Shown here piece after piece: positions 1-8,110 of a stretch of 18,668 nucleotides of DNA; positions within the stretch are counted from its first letter, which is position 1, and every line of letters begins with the position of its first letter. The DNA is from Bacteroidota bacterium. Lineage in GTDB: Bacteria; Bacteroidota; Bacteroidia; Chitinophagales; Chitinophagaceae. The notes below the pieces were generated by a model, which was not told the origin of the DNA, ran no database searches, and saw only the letters and a program-made list of their open reading frames with translations. Made by a program: the position numbers and the translations under genes. Where the stretch lies: NCBI GenBank assembly GCA_023386395.1, contig JAEWJV010000353.1:1-18668 (forward strand). The letters run 5' to 3'.

Positions 1-1018
1 GGCTTATCCGGTCAAAAGAACTCTTTTTTATAATGCCTTCCTGGTTTGTATAACCCGCAGAAAAAAAGAACCTGCTTGTTTCATTACCACCGCTTGCGCC
101 TATGCTCACATCAGTCATTGGAGCCGTGCGGAAGATTTCTTTTTGCCAGTCGGTGCCTTTTCCCAGGGATTCGGGATCGGGGTATAACGGAGCCTGGCCC
201 GCATTTTTCAATCCCTCATTATACAATATCGCATACTGTGTGGCATTGGTTACCGGGAAATATTTTTGAACCTGCTGTAAGCCCTGGGAGAAATTAATAT
301 CCAGTTGCGCTTTGCCTACCCTGCCTTGTTTGGTGGTTATCAGCACCACGCCGTTTGCACCCTGTGCACCATAAATAGCCGCAGCGCTGGCGCTTTTCAA
401 TACCTGTATACTTTCAATCTGATCGGGACTTAAATCCAGCGGATTTACATTCGGATTACCATCCACCACATATAACGGCTCTGAATTATTAACGGTGCCT
501 GTGCCCCTGACACGAACCAATAACCCTGATCCCGGCGCACCGGAATTTTGAGATACCTGCAGGCCCGGCACCTTACCCTGCAGTGCCTGCCCCACCTGTA
601 TCACAGGCTCATCTTCAATTTGCTTGGCCGACACTGTACCGATAGCACCTGTAATATCGCTTCGTTTCTGTGTGCCGTAACCCACCACAATAACGTTTTG
701 CAGTGAATTTTCAGAGGGATTTAAAACGACATTCACCTCGGTTTTACCGGCAATATCAACTGTTTGTGTTTCAAAACCCACATAACTAACGGTTAGCCTG
801 TTAACATTACCAGGAATATTAATGGAGAAATCGCCACTCGAATCTGTTGAAGTGGCTTGTGTGGTACCGGTAGCTGTAATGGTAGCACCGTTTGCCGGCT
901 GGTTATCGGCCTGAAGAATCCTTCCCGTTACTTTTTTCTGTGCCTGAACCAGCGTGCAGGCTAAAATCATCAGCAACAGTAATACCGGTCTTTTTTGTAG
1001 GTACTTGGCGGCAATCAT
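1..1018 (-). CDS. SusC-like TonB-dependent outer-membrane receptor, N-terminal part (cut by window edge)
   Basis: About 339 residues are visible from an ATG at 1018; the frame stays open to the left edge, so the beta-barrel is missing. Residues 1-26 form a signal peptide (basic start, LLLLMILA core, AQA-like end). A carboxypeptidase-D regulatory-like domain follows (about 28-100), then the SusC hallmark VVVGYGTQKR-type segment (110-119, here VIVVGYGTQKR) and the plug domain with ALQGKVPGLQV (145-155), YVVDG (183-187) and a segment rich in IQVLKSASAAAIYG (204-217). SusC proteins are TonB-driven outer-membrane importers of glycans or other nutrients and pair with a SusD lipoprotein, which would lie outside the window. 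There is no N-terminal STN signalling domain, so it is not an obvious partner of a FecI/FecR-type sigma relay. It lies about 250 bases after the cupin gene on the same strand and may supply the substrate for that operon; this link is inference. Confidence 0.95.
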   Translation of the reverse strand, partial: MIAAKYLQKRPVLLLLMILACTLVQAQKKVTGRILQADNQPANGATITATGTTQATSTDSSGDFSINIPGNVNRLTVSYVGFETQTVDIAGKTEVNVVLNPSENSLQNVIVVGYGTQKRSDITGAIGTVSAKQIEDEPVIQVGQALQGKVPGLQVSQNSGAPGSGLLVRVRGTGTVNNSEPLYVVDGNPNVNPLDLSPDQIESIQVLKSASAAAIYGAQGANGVVLITTKQGRVGKAQLDINFSQGLQQVQKYFPVTNATQYAILYNEGLKNAGQAPLYPDPESLGKGTDWQKEIFRTAPMTDVSIGASGGNETSRFFFSAGYTNQEGIIKKSSFDRIS

Positions 1019-1269
1019 AATACTTGTTTATAGTTTTGGATTAATAAATTTTTTAAACTCTACAGCAAAAAATATTACCACCCCGGCTTTGCAGCCAGGC
1101 AGTTACAGTAATGTATATGGCATGTTTTAATTGTAATCAAGCAACCGGCAATCCAGTTAATTTTCGCTATTACAAGGCTTCTATCTTAATAAGGGGAGAT
1201 TTTAAAATTTGATACCATTTTTTTATATAAGATTATGTTTTTTATGATGTTTTTTTGAAATATTCAGCT

Positions 1270-1665
1270 TTACAGGCCGGGATGATTATCCGGGAAAGAA
1301 ATATCATCAAATGTTTTATAATTATCAATGCCTGTTGCCGGTGCAAAAAAGCAGATGACTTTCATTTCCTCATTACCGGTATTACGCAGCATGTGCACTT
1401 TGTTTTGTTCGAATAATACAGCCGAGCCGCCTTTTACATCCCCAACTTCATTTTCAATCATTACTTTACCGGTTCCTGTTATGATGTAAATCAATTCTTC
1501 CCCTTCCGGGTGTGAGTGGGCCGGCCTTACCGTTTCACCAGGCATAACGCGGATAACACAGGCAGAGAGATTGTTTGCCCGGAGAGAATCTTTATCTGCA
1601 AGCCAGCGCATAAACCTGCCGGGATGCTGCACTTCGGCAACATCTGTTTCGTGGATAATTGTCAT
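1270..1665 (-). CDS. Small single-domain cupin protein
   Basis: A 131-residue protein consisting of one cupin_2 barrel. Motif 1 is visible as H50-S-H52 followed by E56/E57 and G64, and motif 2 contributes H91 in NKVHMLRN, which together give the usual 3-His-1-Glu metal site. Such proteins act as metal-dependent isomerases, dioxygenases or sugar-binding proteins; the exact reaction cannot be read from the sequence. The start overlaps the transketolase stop by four bases (ATGA, 1662-1665), the classic layout for translational coupling, so it is the last gene of the operon. IolB, the isomerase of inositol breakdown, is a larger bicupin, so equivalence is not supported, but a sugar or sugar-acid isomerase role would fit the neighbours. 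Confidence 0.85.
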   Translation of the reverse strand: MTIIHETDVAEVQHPGRFMRWLADKDSLRANNLSACVIRVMPGETVRPAHSHPEGEELIYIITGTGKVMIENEVGDVKGGSAVLFEQNKVHMLRNTGNEEMKVICFFAPATGIDNYKTFDDISFPDNHPGL

Positions 1666-3752
1666 ATAACCTGAGCTTTTTTTGTTTTCAAGGCATTTAA
1701 AATAGTTACACTTAAATGGGCAGCATCCAAACCATAATGGGCGGCTAATTCCGCATAGGTGCCAGAGTGTATATAATGCAATCCGTTTTTATTTGCGGTA
1801 TTAATCGCAAAGAGTTTTTTCGTGTTAATATTCGTTTCTTTTTCAAACAAAATTTTTCTGAAGTGCGACCATATATAGCCATTGTTTTGTTCTGCAATAA
1901 AAACAGGTTTCCCGTTTTGGTATAACTGTACAATTGCTGATGCATCAATGGAAGGCATATCAATTACATTTACCTGCACCCCTTCTTCTTTCAGTTTTTT
2001 TGCTGCGCCCAGCGCTTCATATACACCGCGGCCGGAAGTAACGATGCTTGCATCAGCATCTTCTGAATAATCCACTTTGTATGCTTTACCAAATTCAAAG
2101 CTGAAATCAGCAGCATAAACAGCATTGGCAGGCGCTCTTAATACACGCATATAAACCAGGCCCTTATTACCTTCCATTATCCATTTTAAAACGCCAAGCA
2201 ATTGTTGGGGACAGGATACATTAATGATCTTTAGCTGTGCCACTTCATTAAACAGCATCACATCATCATTGCCCATGTGCGTAGCGCCATTGGATTGCGT
2301 TTCAAGATCTGCCGCAGTGGCCACCATGGTTAAATCCAGTCCATGACCTTCGGATAGCCATCCATTTTTTTCTGCGATTATTTCCAGTCGTTCCTGGTGG
2401 CCAACGGCAATTCTCCTCATCACTTTCCAATCGAAAAAAGGACAAAATGTGCTTACCCATGTATTGTTTCCAAGTATGGCAAACGCTTCACCCATCAGCA
2501 TCATATTGGCTTCTGCAACACCGGCATTTAAAGCGCGGTATTTATCTGCAAAGCCTATGCCCGCCTGCAACCCACTTGTTGAGGCAAGATCCGAGTCAAC
2601 AGAATAAACATGCTCATCCCGGGCGAAAACTTTCATGCACGATTCAATTATTTTATGTGCGCTGTAAGGTTTGACAACTTCAAGTTTGGGTAATGCTGAT
2701 TCTGAATAATTGATCTTTTTGTTTCGTACAGGAGCTTTCTTTGTTTTAATGGTAGTTGTTATTTGCAGAACAGTGTCGCCCTCAATTGTAAAACCCATTA
2801 TTTCAGCATGTCTCAAAATAGTATTTTTCACATCGGCATATTCTTTACCCCCAAGCTGATTGAAGAATATAAAGAAATCCTTTTCCCTTGCATTACGCTG
2901 CTGAAGCTCCAGTGCATCTTCCTGGTCTAAAATGGCACTGGAAATAGTGGCCTTGTGCGTATTCATATAATCGGAAAGCCCGCCATGCCCTTTCGTTGTC
3001 TTGCATATTATAACTGTTGGCCTCCCGTCGCGCTGCCCGTATTTAAATTCAAGCAAAGCATTATAAACAGTATGGTATTTTGTGGCATCCGCTTCTATCA
3101 CTTTCCATCCAAAACTGCTGAAGCTGCCGGATAAACTATTATATGGAAAATGAAGCGTGGTTACGATATCGAGCTGGCCGCCATTATTGTCAACCAGTAC
3201 ACATAAATTTTCGAGGCGTTTGTAGCCGGCAAACATGATGCTTTCCCAAACAGGGCCTTCCTGCAGCTCGCCATCGCCGGCCACCGCATATACATCAAAC
3301 AGAGGTGCACGCTGGCCTGCTATGGCAAAGCCCTGCGCAACACCTACACCCTGTCCCATCGGGCCTGTGGCCACATGCACGCCCGGCAATAACGGGCCGG
3401 GGTGGCCATTTAATATGCTGGAGACAGAGCGGGAATTTTTTAATACGGAGCGGTCAAAATATCCAAGATCAGCATAGATAGATGCAAGGGTAGCAACGGC
3501 ATGGCCTTTACTCAACACAAACATATCCTGGCCAGGCGCTGTTGGTTCTTCCACATTTACATTGATGATGCCACCATAAAAAAGGCTTACCATGGGAATG
3601 GTGGCAGATGATGCCCCGCCAATATGTATGGAATTATCTATGGCATGGCGGCACTGGTAAAGATTCATCAGCCTTATATCTGAATCTTTCACCTGTAATA
3701 AATGCACAATGCCTTTATTTACCAGTGACCTTTTATCTTCCGGGTATAACAA
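1662..3752 (-). CDS. Single-chain transketolase-family enzyme (TPP-dependent)
   Basis: A 696-residue protein with both transketolase halves. The N-terminal half has HIGGASSA (43-50), SKGH (81-84), GHPGPLLPG (116-124), and the TPP/Mg motif GDGELQEG (159-166) running to the DNN at 188-190. The C-terminal pyrimidine-binding half begins near residue 355 and contains GVAEANM, where the Glu should be the catalytic residue that activates TPP, followed by an aromatic-rich STFCPFFDWKVMRR segment. Transketolases move two-carbon ketol units between sugars in the cytosol. The HIGG start is typical of two-subunit transketolases, so this looks like a natural fusion of that type. The reading frame begins with TTG at 3752; no ATG exists before codon 29 (3668), which would cut into the conserved region, so a TTG or other non-ATG start is likely. 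It sits 32 bases after the SDR gene. The sugar substrate is unknown; a housekeeping tkt role is less likely given the catabolic context. Confidence 0.9.
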   Translation of the reverse strand: MLYPEDKRSLVNKGIVHLLQVKDSDIRLMNLYQCRHAIDNSIHIGGASSATIPMVSLFYGGIINVNVEEPTAPGQDMFVLSKGHAVATLASIYADLGYFDRSVLKNSRSVSSILNGHPGPLLPGVHVATGPMGQGVGVAQGFAIAGQRAPLFDVYAVAGDGELQEGPVWESIMFAGYKRLENLCVLVDNNGGQLDIVTTLHFPYNSLSGSFSSFGWKVIEADATKYHTVYNALLEFKYGQRDGRPTVIICKTTKGHGGLSDYMNTHKATISSAILDQEDALELQQRNAREKDFFIFFNQLGGKEYADVKNTILRHAEIMGFTIEGDTVLQITTTIKTKKAPVRNKKINYSESALPKLEVVKPYSAHKIIESCMKVFARDEHVYSVDSDLASTSGLQAGIGFADKYRALNAGVAEANMMLMGEAFAILGNNTWVSTFCPFFDWKVMRRIAVGHQERLEIIAEKNGWLSEGHGLDLTMVATAADLETQSNGATHMGNDDVMLFNEVAQLKIINVSCPQQLLGVLKWIMEGNKGLVYMRVLRAPANAVYAADFSFEFGKAYKVDYSEDADASIVTSGRGVYEALGAAKKLKEEGVQVNVIDMPSIDASAIVQLYQNGKPVFIAEQNNGYIWSHFRKILFEKETNINTKKLFAINTANKNGLHYIHSGTYAELAAHYGLDAAHLSVTILNALKTKKAQVI

Positions 3753-3784
3753 AACAATAAGTTTAAAGATTTTGAAAAATAATC

Positions 3785-4549
3785 TTACATGATAGACCAG
3801 CCGCCGTCAACAAAATAGGCAGCGCCCGTAACAAATGAAGCTTCATCGGAAGCCAGGAAATACATTACGTTGGCTACTTCTTCCGCCTTGCCCATGCGGC
3901 CAAATACACTTTTTGAGCCCAATATTTTTTCCGTTTCTGCCGGATTGGGGGAATCATTAATTGAACCTCTTATTAAAGGCGTATCAATAGCGCCCGGTAC
4001 CACACAGTTAACACGGATATTATGCTGGGCAAGGTCAAATGCCATAGACCGCGTGAGCGTATCAATAGCGCCTTTTGAAGATGAATAAGCTGCACGTTCA
4101 GGCACCGTACGGTAACCTAATATTGAACCTGTATTAACAACGGCTCCTTTTTTTTGTTCTACCATTGAAGGCACAAAAGCATTAGACATATAGTAAATGC
4201 CTTTAAGATTAATATCGTACAACCGCACCCAGTCTTCTTCGGTGCATTGAAGAATACTTCCACGCACTTCGAGGCCGGCATTATTTATCAAAACATCCAC
4301 CCTGCCAAAGCGCTCTTTGGCCTGCTTCGCCGCCTGCTGCACTTCTTCTTTATTGGAAATATCGCATTTGCAAAAAATGGCATCTACGCCCATGCTCCTT
4401 ATCTTTTCTTCAGCCTTCTTTCCCTTGGCTTCATCAATATCAATTAAAACGGTATTATAACCGTTTCTGGCAAATTTTTCGGCAGCGGCCAATCCTAAAC
4501 CCGAAGCGCCACCGCTTACTATTAATACTTTGTTACTCATATTAGGCAT
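3785..4549 (-). CDS. Short-chain dehydrogenase/reductase (classical SDR, NAD-preferring by motif)
   Basis: A 254-residue classical SDR. Visible are the glycine-rich cofactor motif SGGASGLG (12-19), an acidic D37 at the end of strand 2 that favours NAD over NADP, NNAG (89-92), and the catalytic tetrad N114, S142, Y155 and K159 (YSSSK). PGAIDTP near 185-191 and a C-terminal DGGW complete the family picture. It probably oxidises a hydroxyl of a sugar, polyol or hydroxy acid, in line with annotations such as glucose/ribitol dehydrogenase-like, but SDR substrate specificity cannot be assigned from motifs. Gaps of 20 bases to the upstream alcohol dehydrogenase and 32 to the transketolase indicate one operon. 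A second ATG three codons in (4540) is an equally possible start; neither has a clear ribosome binding site. Confidence 0.93.
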   Translation of the reverse strand: MPNMSNKVLIVSGGASGLGLAAAEKFARNGYNTVLIDIDEAKGKKAEEKIRSMGVDAIFCKCDISNKEEVQQAAKQAKERFGRVDVLINNAGLEVRGSILQCTEEDWVRLYDINLKGIYYMSNAFVPSMVEQKKGAVVNTGSILGYRTVPERAAYSSSKGAIDTLTRSMAFDLAQHNIRVNCVVPGAIDTPLIRGSINDSPNPAETEKILGSKSVFGRMGKAEEVANVMYFLASDEASFVTGAAYFVDGGWSIM

Positions 4550-4569
4550 GATGTTTTGTGATTGAATAT

Positions 4570-5652
4570 TTAGTTTTGACTCATCCCATTGGGCTTGGTA
4601 GCTACTTTAATAGCACCGTCTTTTCTTTTCTCGAAAATATCCAGCGCTGTGGCAAACTCTTTTAGCGGAAAGCGGTGCGTCATTAAAGAAGTTATATCAA
4701 CACGGTTATTCACGAGCAGGTTAATGGCTTCCTGCGCCGTGTTTGGATTGGCCCTGTTGCCAACGATTTCTATTTCATCCAGCACAATCCTTTTCATGGG
4801 CAATGGGACATCTGTGTGCGGAATACCAATAACAGAAACAACGCCCCCTTTTGCCGCCGCAAGACAAGCCTGCTGTATGGAATCGGCTGTTCCGGCACAT
4901 TCCAGTACAGCGGGTGCCCCCAACCCATTGGTGAGGTCTTTCACCTGCTGCACCACATCGCCATCTTTATAGCTGATGGGAACAGCGCCAAGTTGTTCTG
5001 CTTTCTTCAATCTTTCACCGCTGCCCACAGCTATAATGCGGCCGGCGCCCAATGCCTTTGCAATGAGCACAGCCATTAAGCCCTGCGGGCCTGTGCCGAG
5101 AATAAGTATATCATCACCTGGCTGAAGCCTTGAACGCTTAACCGTATATAATGCAATACTCAACGGATCTATACAGGCTGCATATTCCAGCGACATTGAA
5201 TCAGGAATTTTATAAATACTTTTTACCGATGTGCGCATATATTGTGCATAAGCGCCCGGTGTATAATGTCCGTATTGCCGGTGGCCGCGATCTTCAAATC
5301 CATAATTCAAACATTCATTATAACGGCCTTTTAAACACATGGAGCAATAACCGCAGCCGCAATGTGAGATTCCACAAACCCGGTCGCCTTCCTGCCAGCC
5401 AAGCCGGGCAGCTTTTTCTCCCGTTTCCACAACCGTTCCCGACCATTCATGACCTGGTACAAAAGGAAACCCATGCGGCCAGAAACCGGGAAAATCGCCA
5501 TTAATAATATGCGGGTCTGTGCCGCAAATAAAAGTTGTATCTACTTTACAGATCACTTCATCTGCATCGGGATGAGGAACCGGTACTGTTTCAATGGCAA
5601 AATCCCGAACACCTTTTAAAACCAGCGCATCCATTTCTTCAGGCAAACTCAT
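4570..5652 (-). CDS. Zinc-dependent MDR alcohol dehydrogenase (sorbitol/threonine dehydrogenase-like)
   Basis: A 360-residue medium-chain dehydrogenase of normal length. Catalytic zinc ligands are C43 (ICGTD), H68 and E69 (PGHEWSG). The structural zinc loop is complete with C100, C103, C106 and C114 in the usual 3-3-8 spacing. The NAD domain has GTGPQG near residues 186-191. Such enzymes oxidise secondary alcohols of polyols, sugars or amino acids, like L-iditol 2-dehydrogenase or threonine 3-dehydrogenase. It lies 20 bases after the cyclase gene and 20 before the SDR gene, so the operon has two NAD-type dehydrogenases that could act in sequence. The start at 5652 is preceded by an out-of-frame ATG at 5656; the in-frame one is preferred because the MDR fold begins directly after it. 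The substrate is unknown. Confidence 0.93.
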   Translation of the reverse strand: MSLPEEMDALVLKGVRDFAIETVPVPHPDADEVICKVDTTFICGTDPHIINGDFPGFWPHGFPFVPGHEWSGTVVETGEKAARLGWQEGDRVCGISHCGCGYCSMCLKGRYNECLNYGFEDRGHRQYGHYTPGAYAQYMRTSVKSIYKIPDSMSLEYAACIDPLSIALYTVKRSRLQPGDDILILGTGPQGLMAVLIAKALGAGRIIAVGSGERLKKAEQLGAVPISYKDGDVVQQVKDLTNGLGAPAVLECAGTADSIQQACLAAAKGGVVSVIGIPHTDVPLPMKRIVLDEIEIVGNRANPNTAQEAINLLVNNRVDITSLMTHRFPLKEFATALDIFEKRKDGAIKVATKPNGMSQN

Positions 5653-5672
5653 ACATCGTTATTTTAAAGTTT

Positions 5673-6464
5673 TCATTTGATATTTTTTTCAGGTACAATG
5701 GCTACTCCCCTGAAGGGTGAACCGGAACCGCCTTTTATTTTCAGCGGCAGCCCTACAAACCAAAACTCGTGGGCGGGGATCATATCCACCTGCGCCAGGT
5801 TTTCAATATTAAGTATTTCCCTTTCCCTGCACACAATATGTGCAGGTTGCTCCCTCACCACGGCTACCTCGTTATAGCTGTCAATACTTGGTGCATCGGC
5901 ACCCACACAAATAGCACCCAGGTCATTAAGATATTCAATGGCACTTCTATCAACGCCGGGATAGTCACGAATATATTCAAACGGCCTATTCCATTTTTTA
6001 TACCACCCGGTGTAATAAAATACCACCGATTGCGGCTGAATGGTTACGCCGGTTTTAGCTATAGCTTCTTCAATGTCGGTTTTATTGATATAGCTGCCGG
6101 GTTTTTTGTGAGAAAAATCAAACCAAACGCCGGGCGTCATAAACCATTCCATTGGCAGCTCATTAACGGCCCTGGCATCGGGCTCATTTACTACGTGATT
6201 AATAGCGTCAACATGCGTATTGGAATGATCGCACAATGTAAAGCCTATCACTTTGTAAGAATAGGGAGGTTTGGTTAACCCTATTTTCTGTGTTTCCTCA
6301 TGCGTAAGATGGTTCCATATTAAAGTGCGCTGATGGCCGATAAATGTTGGATCTTCGGTGGTAATAGTATGACTGAGATCGGTAACAATGCAGTCAACCC
6401 CCAAAAAATTAAGTTTCGTCTGTAGTTGAAAAGGTGGACAGTATGCTTTTTTAAAAGTCAACAT
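5673..6464 (-). CDS. Cyclase-family (kynurenine formamidase-like) metal-dependent hydrolase
   Basis: A 263-residue member of the putative cyclase family (PF04199-type). DLSHTI (29-34) is the usual first motif, and the metal-binding motif, normally HxGTHxDxPxH, appears here as HSNTHVDAINH with H80, H84, D86 and H90 conserved, while the Gly and Pro positions are both Asn. Known relatives hydrolyse amides, including formylkynurenine, and some cyclic amides or lactone-like compounds; a hydrolytic ring-opening or deacylation step is therefore a reasonable guess. It is also longer than KynB (about 210 residues), with an extension before the first motif and extra sequence between motifs. It lies 20 bases before the alcohol dehydrogenase gene. 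There is no tryptophan-degradation gene nearby, so a KynB role is unlikely. Confidence 0.85.
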   Translation of the reverse strand: MLTFKKAYCPPFQLQTKLNFLGVDCIVTDLSHTITTEDPTFIGHQRTLIWNHLTHEETQKIGLTKPPYSYKVIGFTLCDHSNTHVDAINHVVNEPDARAVNELPMEWFMTPGVWFDFSHKKPGSYINKTDIEEAIAKTGVTIQPQSVVFYYTGWYKKWNRPFEYIRDYPGVDRSAIEYLNDLGAICVGADAPSIDSYNEVAVVREQPAHIVCREREILNIENLAQVDMIPAHEFWFVGLPLKIKGGSGSPFRGVAIVPEKNIK

Positions 6465-6499
6465 TAAATTTCAATTGAGATTTAAGATTATTCGAAACG

Positions 6500-6522
6500 G
6501 CATTTGCGCTAATTACAAATGC
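6500..6522. repeat. 7-bp perfect inverted repeat between MMSDH and cyclase genes
   Basis: GCATTTG (6500-6506) and CAAATGC (6516-6522) form perfect arms around a 9-base loop, in the 86-base gap after the aldehyde dehydrogenase gene. No T-run follows on the minus strand, so it is not a standard terminator. It could be an operator, a processing hairpin or chance. Confidence 0.35.
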
Positions 6523-6550
6523 GGTCCGCTGCTTTCGGTTATTTTCTATG

Positions 6551-8023
6551 CTAAAATTTCCTTGACCATTCTTTTGGCCAACGTTCTATCACTACTTTGG
6601 TTTGGGTAAAAAATTCAATGGCATGCCGGCTTTGTCCGTGCAGGTCGCCAAAAAAACTTTCTTTCCAGCCACTGAACGGAAACTGTGCCATAGGCGCCGC
6701 TACGCCGATATTGATCCCGATGTTACCCGCATTGGCCAGGTTGCGGAATTTTCTGGCGTTGGCGCCGCTGCTTGTAAACAAGCAGGCCATGTTTCCATAT
6801 TTGCCGCTATTGATAAATTCCAAGGCTTCGTCTACTGTTTTTAATTGAATAAGGCTCATCACCGGGCCGAATATTTCTGTGCGCACCAGTTCGCCGTCAA
6901 GCGGCAATCCTTCGAGAATCGTTGGCCTGATGAAGTTTCCCTTTTCAAAACCGCTAATGGCTGGTTTTCTTCCATCAAGCAAAACTTTTGCGCCTTCGTT
7001 CAGGCCTTTATTTATAAGGTCTTCAACCCGCTCACGGCTCTCTTTTGTGATAACCGGGCCCATTTCCACGCTTTCATCCAGGCCAAAACCGGTTGTTCTT
7101 TTTTTGGCCGATTCATATAATGCATCTTTAATATTGCCATCATCTGCCACGGTAATGATGTTTGATGCAGCGAGGCAACGCTGGCCTGCACAACCATAAG
7201 CGCTGTCGGCTATAATTTTTACTGACATTTCTATATCAGCATCCGGCAGAATGACCAATGGATTTTTAGCGCCGCCCTGCGCCTGCACGCGCTTGCCACT
7301 GGCAGCGCCGCGGGAATATATGTAGCGGGCAATGTTAGTAGAACCAACAAAACTGATGGCCTTTATTTCAGGATGATCTAACAAGGCGTCAACAGTTTCT
7401 TTACCACCGTGCACAAGGTTTACAACGCCGGCAGGCAGATCAACCTGTTCCAGCAGTTTGAATACCTTCATCATTGTTAGCGGCACTTTTTCTGAAGGCT
7501 TAAGAATAAAAGTATTGCCGCATGCAATGGCATAAGGCAGGAACCAAAAAGGAATCATGCCGGGAAAATTAAACGGCGATATGCAGGCACAAACACCGAG
7601 TGGCTGGCGAATCATAAATTCATCAATACCGCCGGCGATGTTTTCTGAAAACTCGCTCTGGATAAGCATGGGCGTTCCGCAGGCTACTTCTATATTTTCG
7701 ATGGCCCTTTGTAATTCCCCTCTTGATTCGCCCAACGTTTTGCCGCATTCCTCTGTTATAGTTCTTGCAATATCTTCTGCATTATCTTCAAGCAGCTGCT
7801 TCAGTTTATACAAAGGCTGCACCCGCTTCATTACCGGCACATGCGCCCATGATTTAAAGGCTTCAGCAGCAGCGGCTACCGCCTGGTTCACATCTGCGGC
7901 TGTACCTTTTCCACCCGGAACCTTTGCAAGCACATCCTGCGTGGCGGGATTAATAACATCTGTTGTATTTTCTTCCCTGCTCTTTACCCAGTTACTGTTT
8001 ATGTAATTATTTAAAACCTCCAT
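6551..8023 (-). CDS. mmsA: Methylmalonate-semialdehyde dehydrogenase (CoA-acylating) homologue
   Basis: A 490-residue aldehyde dehydrogenase of the MmsA/IolA type. [12 protein letters not shown] (149-160), the catalytic C283 in AGQRCLA, and a C-terminal segment with GDLHGQ and FFTQTKVV are characteristic. The usual ALDH general-base Glu (ELGG) is absent: the position reads AQGGAKN (248-254), which is the MMSDH pattern and fits release of the product to CoA instead of water. Known family members convert methylmalonate or malonate semialdehyde plus CoA and NAD to propionyl- or acetyl-CoA in valine or inositol breakdown. No other valine-pathway gene is visible, so here it more likely ends a carbohydrate route at an acyl-CoA. 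Gaps of about 87 bases on both sides mean it may be co-transcribed with, or separate from, the cyclase cluster. Confidence 0.92.
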   Translation of the reverse strand: MEVLNNYINSNWVKSREENTTDVINPATQDVLAKVPGGKGTAADVNQAVAAAAEAFKSWAHVPVMKRVQPLYKLKQLLEDNAEDIARTITEECGKTLGESRGELQRAIENIEVACGTPMLIQSEFSENIAGGIDEFMIRQPLGVCACISPFNFPGMIPFWFLPYAIACGNTFILKPSEKVPLTMMKVFKLLEQVDLPAGVVNLVHGGKETVDALLDHPEIKAISFVGSTNIARYIYSRGAASGKRVQAQGGAKNPLVILPDADIEMSVKIIADSAYGCAGQRCLAASNIITVADDGNIKDALYESAKKRTTGFGLDESVEMGPVITKESRERVEDLINKGLNEGAKVLLDGRKPAISGFEKGNFIRPTILEGLPLDGELVRTEIFGPVMSLIQLKTVDEALEFINSGKYGNMACLFTSSGANARKFRNLANAGNIGINIGVAAPMAQFPFSGWKESFFGDLHGQSRHAIEFFTQTKVVIERWPKEWSRKF

Positions 8024-8110
8024 TTTGTTTCTTTTAAGTTATTTGATGCAGGGCATAACATGGCCCTTACATTTTCTATGCGTATTATTTAATGATGTAA
8101 TTATTGTTTT

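Noticed and set aside
1082..1099. Hairpin CCCGGC/GCCAGG before the SusC gene as a terminator of the cupin operon
   Set aside because: Short stem with a wobble, and the T-run on the minus strand lies about 10 bases away from it.
5769..6278. 169-codon plus-strand frame opposite the cyclase gene
   Set aside because: It lies entirely within a well-supported gene on the other strand and has no recognisable domain.
7557..8006. 149-codon plus-strand frame opposite the MMSDH gene
   Set aside because: Shadow of the conserved aldehyde dehydrogenase reading frame; serine- and alanine-rich low-complexity translation.
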